Shown one piece after another: positions 9,388-20,800 of a stretch of DNA of 64,000 nt (positions are counted from its first letter, which is position 1; each line of letters opens with the position of its first letter). The notes under the pieces were generated by a model. The model saw only the letters and a program-made list of their open reading frames with translations, was not told the DNA's origin and did no database searches. Location of the stretch: contig CALVNR010000005.1 of NCBI GenBank assembly GCA_944349905.1, positions 17,672-81,671 on the forward strand, in the 5' to 3' direction. Made by a program: the position numbers and the translations under genes. This stretch comes from an uncultured Clostridia bacterium (lineage in GTDB: Bacteria; Bacillota; Clostridia; Christensenellales; UBA1242).

Positions 9388-9408
9388 AAATATTCTCCTT
9401 TCGAGCAT

Positions 9409-9438
9409 ATTATATGTTAGGTAGCACCTAATTGTCAA
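9409..9438 (-). promoter_or_regulatory. Promoter of the membrane-protein gene, covered by an operator
   Basis: On the minus strand a consensus TTGACA (9433-9438) and TATAAT (9409-9414) are 18 nt apart. The spacer holds the perfect inverted repeat TTAGGT-AGC-ACCTAA (9417-9431), so a bound repressor would block RNA polymerase. Confidence 0.85.
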
Positions 9439-9459
9439 GTAAAGTTAGGTAAAAACTAA
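9417..9459. promoter_or_regulatory. Two operator sites for the adjacent XRE repressor
   Basis: Operator 1 (9417-9431) is TTAGGT-AGC-ACCTAA, a perfect 6-bp inverted repeat. Operator 2 (9445-9459) is TTAGGT-AAA-AACTAA, the same half-site with one mismatch in the other arm. Their centres are 28 bp apart. Operator 1 lies in the membrane-protein promoter, and operator 2 ends immediately before the -10 box of the XRE gene. Assignment to this repressor is inferred from position. Confidence 0.75.
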
Positions 9460-9471
9460 TATAATACAATT

Positions 9472-9684
9472 ATGAACTTTAAAGCAGAACAAATAACAAA
9501 AAATTTAAAAAGGGAAATTGAATTAAGTGGAAAAACAAAAAGTGAGATAGCAAAAGAGTTAGGTATTTCAAAACCTACACTATCTCAGTATCTTTCTGGC
9601 AAAATTTTTCCATCTTTAACCACGTTTGCAAGATTATGTGAAATTATAGACTGTTCTGCTGATGAAATTTTGGGATTAAAATAA
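9472..9684 (+). CDS. XRE-family helix-turn-helix repressor
   Basis: The 70-aa product is almost entirely a lambda-Cro/CI-type helix-turn-helix domain. The segment KSEIAKELGISKPTLSQYLSGK (residues about 23-44) is the HTH, with PSLTTFARLCEIIDCSADEIL following it. It should bind DNA as a dimer, consistent with the palindromic operators in front of it. No SD site precedes the ATG. A TATAAT box ends 6 nt upstream of it, so transcription would begin at the start codon, as for lambda cI from PRM. It probably represses the divergent membrane-protein gene and itself. Confidence 0.88.
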   Translation: MNFKAEQITKNLKREIELSGKTKSEIAKELGISKPTLSQYLSGKIFPSLTTFARLCEIIDCSADEILGLK

Positions 9685-9718
9685 ATTTTATATAAAAAAT
9701 ATCTCTTTTTTTGTACAA

Positions 9719-10078
9719 TTAAATATGTTTTGTTTCTCTTTCTAACCATTTAATAATAACATTTATAATATATTCACACTCATCATTAGTCAATATATGT
9801 GTTTTTTCTATGTGATGCCATTTGTATATACATTCTCTGCAACATGTTGCAGTTGCGTGCTGAGCAATAAAAACAGGATGACCTTTCATTGGAGTTTGCT
9901 TGCCATCATTAAATTTGGATATATCTTTTAAACGCTTCTCTACAAAATCATGAGCATGCGATTTTATTTTTTCCATGTCTTTTATAGAAATATAATTGAA
10001 ATCTTTCTCTTTTAAATGAAAAGAGCTTCTGAATTTTGAATTTTCCAGTTTATCTAAAATTCTATTAATATTATCCAT
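9719..10078 (-). CDS. DUF4186-family protein
   Basis: The 119-aa product matches my memory of the DUF4186 family, which has no established function. Conserved stretches are FRSSFHLKEKDFNYI, the central NDGKQTPMKGHPVFIAQHATATCCREC with its His and Cys residues, and the KWHHIEK segment. The HATATCCxxC cluster could bind a metal. There is no signal peptide. The ATG overlaps the stop of an 8-codon upstream frame that has the better SD site, so it may be translated by reinitiation. Family assignment is fairly confident; biochemical role unknown. Confidence 0.8.
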   Translation of the reverse strand: MDNINRILDKLENSKFRSSFHLKEKDFNYISIKDMEKIKSHAHDFVEKRLKDISKFNDGKQTPMKGHPVFIAQHATATCCRECIYKWHHIEKTHILTNDECEYIINVIIKWLERETKHI

Positions 10079-10094
10079 GTTTTAATAATAACAT
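10071..10094 (-). CDS. Possible 7-aa leader peptide (MLLLKHG) upstream of the DUF4186 gene
   Basis: An ATG directly after GAGGA opens a 7-codon frame whose TAA stop overlaps the first codons of the DUF4186 gene (ATGGATAA). It has three consecutive TTA leucine codons. The only good SD site in front of the DUF4186 gene belongs to this frame. This is suggestive of coupling but short enough to be chance. Confidence 0.3.
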   Translation of the reverse strand: MLLLKHG

Positions 10095-10241
10095 CTTTCC
10101 TCAAAAAATTATACCGATTTATAAAAATTAAATAAAAATACATTAAAGTACAAATTAAATTATTTTATTATTTAAAATAAAAAATGTAATAATAATAAAA
10201 AAAACAGCGAATATAAATCGCCATTTTTTCTAAAAAATTTT

Positions 10242-10318
10242 TGGTGCGACGCAAGGGATTCGAACCCCTGACCTTTCGTTCCGTAGACGAACGCTCTATC
10301 CAGCTGAGCTAGCATCGC
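10242..10318 (-). tRNA. tRNA-Arg (anticodon ACG)
   Basis: A complete cloverleaf is readable on the minus strand. The acceptor is GCGATGC/GCGTCGC with one G-U pair, the D arm has AGCTCAGCTGGATAGAGC, the anticodon stem TTCGT/ACGAA encloses CTACGGA, and the T arm has GGTTCGAATCC. The CCA end is encoded. ACG reads CGN arginine codons after deamination to inosine. Confidence 0.96.
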
Positions 10319-10372
10319 ATAACTAAATTCTTGCATATTATATCACAAAATGTTTAAACTTGCAAGTTATTT

Positions 10373-10406
10373 AAAAAAAAAGACAATAAAGTATTGTCTT
10401 TTTTTA
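10373..10406 (-). terminator. Terminator of the cardiolipin synthase gene
   Basis: A GACAATA/TATTGTC stem with a 3-nt AAG loop is flanked by A8 and T7 runs, so it can work on both strands. On the minus strand it overlaps the end of cls and precedes tRNA-Arg. Confidence 0.85.
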
Positions 10407-11858
10407 AAATAATGATGATAACAATCTCATTATTGCTTGCAATGATTTTGTTATCCATTTTTTATTTTTAAAAAATTGAACTGAAACTTGTTGCGAATTT
10501 TTTATATCTTCATTTAAAATCTGATAATATTGATTATTTATATCTTTCGAATAAATTATTACTGTGTCTTCAAAATTAAGCCCAAATGAACGATTGTCCA
10601 TATTGCAAGTTCCAATGCTCACTTTATTACTGTCAACAAGCAATGTTTTGCTATGCAAAAAACCATTATATAAATATATTTTAACTCCCATTTCTGCCAT
10701 TTCTTTTAAATAAGACAGTGTCGCCAAATAGACAGTCTTTTTATCCGGAATTGCAGGTACCATAATTCTTACATCAACTCCACTATTTACAGCAATTCTC
10801 AAAGCAGAAATAAAAACATCATCAGGTATAAAATAAGGAGTTTGTATATAGACTCGCTCATGAGCATCAGTAATCATTTTTATATACGTTTCTTTTATTT
10901 TTTGAACATAACTATCTGGACCAGAAGAAAGAACTTGAACAGTTGATTCACCTTTTATTGACGGACTAGGAAACAAACCTGCATCAATGTAAGACTGAGT
11001 AGTCTTGTTTTCTTTTGTTGTATAACGCCAGTCATCAATAAAAATATTTTGTAAAGCATACACCCCGCTACCTTTCATTCTTATATGAGTATCTCTCCAT
11101 GGGGTTAATTTTTTGTCCTTTCCCATGTGATCATCGCGAATGTTAACGCCTCCTGTATAACCTATTTTCCCATCAATAATAACGATCTTTCTATGATTTC
11201 TGTAATTTAATTTCAAATTAATAAGTCTTATGTGCATAAAAGGTGGAAAAAATTCTCCTACTTTACCACCAGATTTTTTTAGTTTTCTAAAAAATCGTCT
11301 TGGTGCTTTTCTTGAACCTACTGAATCGTAAATTAATTTTACATCAACACCTTCTTTTGCTTTTTGGCAAAGAATATTCATAATTTCTTTACCAATTTTG
11401 TCATTTGCAAAGATATAATATTCAATATTTATTGATTTTTTTGCAGACAACAAGTCTTGTTTCAAATCTTTTATTTTATCTAAACCATTTGTATATATTT
11501 TTATACTGTTTCCCGGTATTGGATAAGAGCCAAAATTATAACACAATGAAACAAGCTCTTTGTCATCTTTTAAAATTCCATCAATCTTTGCCTGCTCTAA
11601 AGTTTGAATGCCTTTTATATTTTTAATAATATCTTTTTCAGAAATTGATTTTTTTCTTATCATACGTCTAGTTCTAACACTTAAACCACTACCAAAGATT
11701 ATGTAAAGAACAAAACCTATAATAGGCAAAAAGGTCATAACTGTAAGCCAAGCAATAATAGTTTGTGGTTTTCTTTTTTCAAGAAAAACCATAAATATTA
11801 AAAGAAGAAAATTTATGCAACCAACACAAGTCATAAGTATAGTAAACCAATTAAGCAT
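10404..11858 (-). CDS. cls: Cardiolipin synthase (phospholipase D family)
   Basis: This membrane enzyme condenses two phosphatidylglycerol molecules into cardiolipin and glycerol. The 484-aa product has two N-terminal transmembrane segments (about residues 3-22 and 32-54). Two phospholipase-D HKD motifs follow: NHRKIVIIDGKIGYTGG near residue 222 and HSKTLLVDSNKVSIGTCN near residue 403. Length matches the Cls family. The ATG at 11858 follows AAGGAG. It is 24 nt downstream of the giant surface-protein gene on the same strand and could be co-transcribed, though cls has its own SD site and terminator. Confidence 0.95.
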   Translation of the reverse strand: MLNWFTILMTCVGCINFLLLIFMVFLEKRKPQTIIAWLTVMTFLPIIGFVLYIIFGSGLSVRTRRMIRKKSISEKDIIKNIKGIQTLEQAKIDGILKDDKELVSLCYNFGSYPIPGNSIKIYTNGLDKIKDLKQDLLSAKKSINIEYYIFANDKIGKEIMNILCQKAKEGVDVKLIYDSVGSRKAPRRFFRKLKKSGGKVGEFFPPFMHIRLINLKLNYRNHRKIVIIDGKIGYTGGVNIRDDHMGKDKKLTPWRDTHIRMKGSGVYALQNIFIDDWRYTTKENKTTQSYIDAGLFPSPSIKGESTVQVLSSGPDSYVQKIKETYIKMITDAHERVYIQTPYFIPDDVFISALRIAVNSGVDVRIMVPAIPDKKTVYLATLSYLKEMAEMGVKIYLYNGFLHSKTLLVDSNKVSIGTCNMDNRSFGLNFEDTVIIYSKDINNQYYQILNEDIKNSQQVSVQFFKNKKWITKSLQAIMRLLSSLF

Positions 11859-11882
11859 AAACTTCTCCTTTTAAATTTAAGA

Positions 11883-14800
11883 TTAAATTGTTTGTTTTAA
11901 AATTTTATAATAAACTATCACTGGTGTTAAGGTGTATGTTCCGTCTCCATTATCTTTTTCATAATAAGTTTTTGAAACATATCTAAATTCTTCATTTTTA
12001 CCCCAATCATTAATTGTTAAAGTTTCTTGCGAAATACTATTCCATATGATTGTTCCTAGCGTTATTCCAGTTTCATTTCCTACTATATCAGAAAGAGTCA
12101 AACTTATATTTAAAATATTAAGATTTTCTTCTTCTGAAACTTTAAGTAAATCAATATAAGAAATTTCTTTGACCATCTCTGCACCAGTTGAATTTTCAAT
12201 AGCAATTGAATTTACAATGTCACCATTTTCATCTTTTATGTTCAATGTGAAAGTGGTGTTTGCTGGAATAGTCAAACTGATTTTTCCAGCATTATCTATT
12301 AAATCAATTGTTTGAAAAATTTCAACATCTTCGTTTGTGATAACCAAACCTTCTTCATTTAGATATTTAATGGTTATAAATCTTCCATTATATCCACTTT
12401 CGCCTAAAAGAGCTTGATAAGTATATACTTTACTCTCTTCACTTGTTGTTGCGTTTTCTAATGTAATTGTATTTAAAAGGTTTTCTCCATCATATACAAC
12501 AATACTCTTTGTTCCAATTGGAACTGTTAATGTCGTTTCTGTAGATAAATCAGCTGATAAATTAATATTTTGATTAAATTGTCCATCACTAGAAACAATT
12601 TGTGAATTTGTAATAGTAAAATCTATACCTTCACTATTTCCTACTATATCTATCAATTCCAATGTTAGATTAGAAATGTTTGTTAAAATTTGATTTCCCA
12701 AAATTTCAGATATTGTAAGTTGCAACACTTTTTCTTCTCGTGAAGAATTTTCTAATCTCTTTTGGTTGATAGCAACATCTCCATTTTTTGATACTAATGT
12801 AGCACTAGTGTTTGCAGGTAGAGTTATATTTACAGTTGAATTTTCATATAACTCTTTTCCTGCTAAAACACCAATATCACTTAAAGCAAATTGTACGCCA
12901 CTCGTCTTTTCATAGACAGTTTGTTCTCCGAGTGCCAAAGAGATTATTGCCATTTTTTTCATTTGTGAAACATCATCAATTTGATTATATGTTCCATCTA
13001 TGCCACTAACCTTCTGATAAATTTCCACAGTTGCATAATGATTTTCATCAAATCCTTCTTTAAGTGTGATTGCACCTGTTTTGTTGTCTATTGTTGCAAG
13101 ACCAGTACCACCTGTTCCTGAATCTGATGTTATGACAAAATACAAGTTGTTTCCATTATAATTTGTAAAAGGTTTGCCTGAAGCAACAATTCCATTTTCT
13201 ACTTGTGAATATGTAATATTCTCAGCCCAAGTATAAACTGGTATTTCGCAATTGTATACCTTTGGCAAAGTATAATTGTAATCATCATAATGTGTTTCAA
13301 TAGATTTGAATGTTCCGGAAACATTAAATGTATGACTATAACGATATGATTTTTCACCCCAAGAAATTACATAGTATTGAGCTTCTTTGCTTGATGAGTT
13401 ATTGTCATATTTCAAGTCTCGGAAAGAAGAAACCCTTACTGCATCTTGTGTTATAGAAGCAATTGCAAATAGATCGCTTCCAACTTCTTGATTTCCATAA
13501 TAGAATGTTCCATATCCGCTAACATCTTTTATCTTAAATGTTCCACTTGTTAATACACTACCAAATTTTTCAGAAATTGAAATGTAATACAATTTTTCAT
13601 AATTATTTCCACCATTGTCAACTTCTACTAATCGTGCTTTTGCAAGTGTTATCGTTCCGTTTGTAGTATCTGAAAGACTAACATTTAATTCGTTTACTCC
13701 ATCAACATATTTGAAGTAACTAGTTACTTCTTTTCCATTATAAGAAATAGTAGCCTTTTCTGGTTTGCTGTCTATTACAATTGTATCACCAACTGCAAAG
13801 TTGCTTGTTAAATTAATCTCAGTTTGATTTTTGTATGAGTTTATATTTGAAACATCGTACAATGCAAATGTTTCATATTTCAAACCTTGAACTGCAACAG
13901 CCAAAGTATCATCATAAATTGTGTATCCCGTAATTTCATTATCTGTTGTCGCTGCTGTGCTATCTGTAACTTTAATGTAGTCAGCAATATTAAATGTCGT
14001 ATTATCTGAAATCTCAGTATATATTGGAGAAATTTGTGATGTTTTTGACAATGTTATTGTTTTTGACATCTCAAAATATTCAATATTTGAGCCTTCGCTA
14101 TCTTTGTTATATTTTAAAGAAACAACCATTGTCAATGTAACTGAGTTGCCAGCGCCATATATCCAAGTTTTGTCTGAATCAATTGTAGGTAAAGTTATTT
14201 TGCAGTCTGATGGTGTTTTGTAAATATTTTTAACATGCACTAAGTTACTGCTTGAAGATATACCATTGTCGCTTACGTAATTTCTTTCTCCAACATTAAC
14301 TCCGTTATAGTAATAAGTAATACTATCTATAGTAACATCTTTAAAGTTTGGAAGACTTAAATATTTTTCATCTTGATCTGCATTTGCTAGTAAGTATGTT
14401 GTGTTGTCAACTACATTTGGCTCGTATTTATTGTTAGCATTATCTATTCTGAAATATTTAGCATCACCTGCATAATCATTATCAAATCCCCACGCTTGTA
14501 AGTTTTGAATTTTTATTACTTGTTTACCAGCATCATTTCCACTAAATCCGTCTGGCTCAACTGTACTTGCATTTATATTTAATTTGGTTGTTGTTACATC
14601 CCCACTGGTTGAAGATTCCCCTGTGGCGACATTAAGCAATGTGTATTGCGCACCAAAGGCAACTTCTTCACCTTCTGTTAAATTAAGGTTATTGTTTGCA
14701 ATAGAAGGTTCAGAACCATCACTAGAAATAATTTCAAAGTATACATAGAACTTATAGCCATAGCCATCTTCTGCAACAAGTCTGTAATATTGTGTACCAA

Positions 14801-17800
14801 AATTTACAATTTTAACGCCCTGCAAAATTAAATCTGTGTTTGTTCCTTTATTCCATTTCCAAACATTAGAAGTTTTTGTCCAGTCATTTTGCTCTAAATT
14901 TTGACCAAAATTGAGTTTTGAAGTAACATTATTTTCTATATTGTAAGTTTTGTCTTCTATTGTAACTTTTTCTTCTAATGTATAGTTGAATGCACTTACT
15001 GAGCGCTCACTTGTTCTGTCATTTGCATGAATTACTGACAAATATGCCAACTCATTTGTTCCTGCAATAACTATATCTTCATAAATTTCGTTATTTTCGC
15101 TACTTATATTTTCTTCCTTAATTTGTAGTGATGAATTTATGTTTGAGATAAATTTACCTTCTTCTTTATAAGTAGTTTGAGTTGCACTACCATGATAAAT
15201 TTCATAATCGCTTACAACATACGCTCTCAATGCAAATGTTTTTTCAAAATTACCTATCTTGTATACCAAATTCAAATTTACGTAATTGCCATCATTTGAA
15301 GCACCATTTGCTGTTATTTCATAATCATAAACAATGTTTGTATTTAAGTTGCTAGTTTTTGCTGAAATCATCAAATATTTTAAATTATTTGATCCTACAA
15401 CATCATTATCACTAGAAGTAAGAGTGAAAGAAGCACCACTGCTTATCATTTCATCTTTTTGTATAAGTTCATTTGTAGATTTTCTAGTAATATTAAATGC
15501 TTCAACCATATTTTTTGGATCTTTTACTACAAAAGTTACACTTCCATTATTTTCTGCAAGATATGAAACTTGAATATCAATGTCGGCCATGTAAATATAA
15601 GTCTCTATAAATGATTTAGTTTCTTTATTGCTACCATTAGAGAATGTAAATTCAAATCCAGACAATGTTTGTTCTTGTCCTAATGAGTCGCTGTTTGCAT
15701 TTATTTCAAAATCCGTTAACTTTTCATCGCTTCCATAAGTTAAATCGTTTATATACTTGTCGTAAGCAATTTCTTTATCATAATAACTCAAAACAATTCT
15801 TGAAGTTAATATAGTAGAATCTGTCACAAAAAGAGAACTAAACTTGTCTTCACTAAGTTTGTTTGTTATCAAATAGTCAAATATTGCTTTAACTTTATTT
15901 TCAACAGCAGTTATCTTTGATTCTGCCAATTGATAGTTTGCATCGTTCCAAACATAAATGTTGTATTTTTCAATACTATCTAAATCTGTTAAGCCTAAAT
16001 CAAGATAAACAGTTTTTCCTTTGTTGTTGTCAATAAATGTAGATGAAAGGTTTAAAACATTTGAAATTTGTACATTTTCAGAATTTTCTTTTTCTTGCAA
16101 GAATACATAATAATCACCACTTGAAGCACCACTTGAAATTGTAGTTTTCAACATTCTGTTTTTTGCAAATAAGCCTTTTGCATTTGTCTTGTCAACATAA
16201 ATTGTTTCATATTCATTAGAACTTGCATTAGCATTGTTCGTCGCTTTGTTTATAGAAATACTAAATACAGAATCTAATATTTCAATATAATAATCTTTTA
16301 CAACATTATTATAAGAAATTGTAAGTGTTACTTTTCCAGCGCCACCACTTCCACGCTTAAATGTAATAGGGGCACCTGTTAAAACAATCTCACTATTTAA
16401 TTTTAAACTATTTCCATTTTGTTCTACAATAGCATTTTCCAAAGAACTAATTGTAACTCGTTTACTTTGAATTGTTATCCCATTTGTTTTTGAAGTATAA
16501 ATAATTTTATTACTATCAATATCTAATTTCGCATATTCAACTGAAACTCTTGATGCTGTTGCAAATACTGCTGATGAATTTAAGAAGTCTTGTTCAAAAT
16601 CAGTAAAAATTGTTTCATTTTCAATATATTCTTTTTTAAGCACTTCACTGTTTGGTTGTGGATAATTTGCTGTCAACTTCAAACTTGGTTCTATAATCAA
16701 AGTTACTACAATTACTTTTTCCGTATAAGTTGGTGATGCTCCATTTTCTAATGTTATTGCATAATTAGGTGTAGCTTTTATTGTAACATTGATACTTACA
16801 GTAGTTGTTGATGCTACTTGCAAAGTTTTAATTTTAAAACTACTTGCATCAGTTGCGCTCATACTTTCTTGTGCGATTGCATTTCCATATGTGCTATTTA
16901 TATTCCAAGAATAAGTTATATCTGAATAAATAGATTCCAACTCACCCAACAAAGTATTTTCAACTTCTTGTCCTGCAATAATATTGTTAATAGTTTGTTC
17001 TGAGCTTGGCGTTAAATTTGGCGTAATTTTAAAATCATTTATAGTGAAAGTATATTCTCTATTCTCTCCATTATCCATCCAAGTAACTTTAAATGTAATG
17101 TATCCTTGAACTTCAGTTAATACAGAAGCAAGTTGTAATTTGTTTCCACTAATTTGTATAAAGTCTTTTATGTCAGATTCAACAACTTCACAACTAAAAT
17201 TAGTTATTGTAGAGCTTTTGCTTGTTTTAATAGTAAAGATATCGCTCAAAGCAACATCTTGTCCACCTAGATGTTCTTTTATTCCTTCATTAAATTGTGC
17301 ATCTGCTTTAAATGTAAAGTTTATTGTAGCAATTTTGCCTGTTGGAGCGTAAAGCGTTCCTACAAATGAATAATCTTTGTCTAAATACTCTGGATATGTT
17401 ACTGCAAAATTATCTTCTACAAAATTGTTGCTGGAATTATAATTAAATGTAAATGTTAAAGTTTCATCAGTATTTTTTGCACTAATAGTTCCATCTTCAT
17501 TTGTTATAATATTCCATCCATCTTGATCATTAAGATTAAATTGCATTAAATTATATTGCGTTGTACCATCTCCATCTATTAAATAGAAAGAGATTCCATC
17601 TGTTCTGCTTTCACCTGTTGCACTGATAGTTGTTGTAGATGTAGATTGATTCCAATTGTTTATATTCCAATCGTACGTACCATTTTTATTCACTTCATCT
17701 TGATATTCATCACCTTTATACACTTCAACACTATAATTTCTTATATCGTTTAGTATAAATTTGTAAGAAATAACTCCACCAACAACTGAAAGTCGGTCAT

Positions 17801-20800
17801 TTTCTGTTCCACCACAATAATTTCTGATTACAACAAATTCAAGTTTATTGGTTGTGTTTAAATCATACTTGATAACAGTTTGTCCATTTTCTGTGGTGAT
17901 TGAATTAAATTGAATATATGTATTCCATTGCTCTGGTGTAGTCAAATTACCTTGAACTCCACTTACTTTTACATAACTGATTGTATCTTCAAAGACTAGA
18001 TCTGTTACATTTTCACCAGTTATATTAAATCTTTTTTCGCCATTTTTTAAAGTATCTTGACCAAAAACTTTGTCTAATTCTAAGGTGCGATTTCTTCCTG
18101 TTGCTATTTCTAAATATTCAGCGTCACCATTATATGGATAGTTAGGCTCCCCTACTTCCACATTAGAATTAACTTTGAATAGATAATTAAATGTTTTTTC
18201 TGCATTTGCAGTCTTTAAAGTTATAGATATGCCTAAATAACCATTTGAGTAATAACTTGAAAGATTGTTGATGTAAATATAATTGCTATCATAACCTTTA
18301 AACAAACTGCTTGGCAATGATATTATGCCTGTTGAACTTGAAATACTATTTTCATTTATAGTAACTGTACTTGCATTTTTTATATTTATAATATCACTTA
18401 TTGCTTGTTTTTCACCAGCTGAAATTAAATTATAAATTTGGCTGGTATACAATTCGTCTACAGACATCAATGAATATTTCAATGAGTAAACAGGATCTTT
18501 GTCCTTATAATTTACAAAAGTTGTTCCGATTTGAGAAATTATTGTTGGTACTGCGACATATACTTTTTTACCTTCAAAACTAAAATCTATATATGTATAA
18601 ATCTTATCATTTTCAAATCCTAGCAATAAATTATTTGTATTGTTAGTGTATGTTATTCCGCTGTCTATTTTGTAATACGAACTTAAGTTTATATTTGCTA
18701 CTTCATCGTTATACATAGGAGCAATTGTATAATTGTTATTATTAAATGAAATGGTATTATAAAAATATCTTTTGCCTTTTTCAAATACCAAATATGAGTA
18801 TTCGTTTGTTCCTGCAATCTGATGTGATGGGGTTAAAGCTTCACCTTCTGAGTCTGTATTAGCATTAAATGAATTTGCAAGATTGTTATAAAAACCATCT
18901 GGCAAAACTATATTAATAGTAAATGTAAATGTAGTGTTATCATCAGGGTTATTTGAATTTGTTACAGTTACATTTACAGTTTGAGCCAATTTGGACTGTC
19001 CATATCCAAATCTAATATTGTTTGCAATAACAAATCCATCGCTAGATTCTGTAAGATAATTTGTTGTTCCTACTGGCAAAGTGTAAGTAGAATTTATGTT
19101 GCTAGCTTCGCTTCCATCACTTTCTTTTATAGATGCAAAATTAGCTAAATTTATGTTCTCACTTTCAAAAACAGAAATTTCGTCTGTTAATTGATCCAAT
19201 TCTAAATTTCTTGAAATATTGAAAGTTATTTGATAACTAGTTGCATATTGATTTTCTGCTTCTGGTTGGAAAATAACGGTAAATGATTTTTCTTCATCTT
19301 TAACAAAATGATAAAATTTGATTTTTCCACCAGTTAATTCTCCAACGGCATCTGTTTTGTCTTCGCTTAAAATATACAAATTGCTATTTTCTTGAGGAAC
19401 AACATAGTATGTACCACTTGCATATCGTCCAGAAGTTAATGAAGTTGGGAAATTTTTTTCATTTGTTGTTCCATCTGTTGATTTTTTAGTATAAGTATAT
19501 GTAATAGAGCTGTTTATTGTCAATTCTTCATTTGCAAAACCTTCCATTCTATCGCTTGCACTCACAGAAGAATTTGCTTTGATAGTAAGATATAAAGTGA
19601 AGCTTACGGCTCCTGCAGAATCTTTGATTTCAAAAGTAATTATATGATCTTTATTAAAATTATTGTTTATGGTGAGTTTTGAAATTGAGTTTGATTCATC
19701 ATGTTCTACTGTTATAATATCTCCTAATACGGATTCATCATAAGTGTAGTGAAATTTATAAGAAACGTTTGTATATTCTTGATTTTCGGCTTCACCCACA
19801 TAGAACTTAATTAACTTGTTTAAATAAATTTCAGTTCCTTTCATTCCGTATTTTTCAACTGCGGCAGATGATGGCATAACATTTATTGATTCATTTGATG
19901 AAGAATATATCTCTTCATTAGGTGATGAATTGTTTGGATCATTGCTTTTGTCTATTGTTATCTTAGTAATCCCCTGTGTTGTGATGTCAAACAAAATGCC
20001 TTTTGTTGATTGAACATTTCCACTACATACAACCAATTTAACTGATCCGCTTTGTGTAAAACTATAATCTTGTTTGTCTTCTGAAATTGTTAAAACTTTA
20101 TTTTCTTCTATTTCATCACTATTCAAAGATTTAAAATACCAACTATTTTTTAAAGTTTCGCTGTTGCCATGTTGATCAATTACAACAACTGAATACAATT
20201 TTTTAAATTCGGCAACATCTGTAATTGGCACGTTTCCATTAACAGTAATAGTCTGATCAAAATCACCAAGATCATTTAAATCCATTTTTACCGTAACAGG
20301 ATAGTCAAATAAATTTTCGTTTTCACTTTCAAAATCAACAGTTGAAGCAGTTGGAGTATATAAAACTATTTTGCCACCTATTCCATAAACTTCTTTAAAG
20401 TCCCAATTTAAATTTTGATATTTAAGTCCTACACAAGCAATTTCTAATTCTTCTTGTGTTGTATAGTTTGGGTCAGCAGTAAGTTCAAAACTTAAAATTC
20501 CCTCATCTATAATGCGACTAGTGTCAATATTAAATTCTGTAAAATAATCTGTTATATCATATTTTGTTCTGTCTTCATCATTTACTATTTCATTTGAATA
20601 GATTTTTAGTTGTATTAATCTTTGACCAAATTCATCCAAAAGATTAAATTTATCATAAAAAACTTGACGGGAATCATCATTGACAGAAAACTCTATTTTT
20701 ATTTTTTGCTTTTGAGCATCTGTTTTTGTTGGAAGATATTTGGTCTCTGTTATCTCTACATAATTTGTATTTTCAGGAGTTTCAACATCTTTAACTGCAT

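Noticed and set aside
9472-9684. Antitoxin of a toxin-antitoxin pair
   Set aside because: The divergent partner is a four-TM protein rather than a known toxin and is not in the same operon; the operators instead indicate a repressor-target pair.
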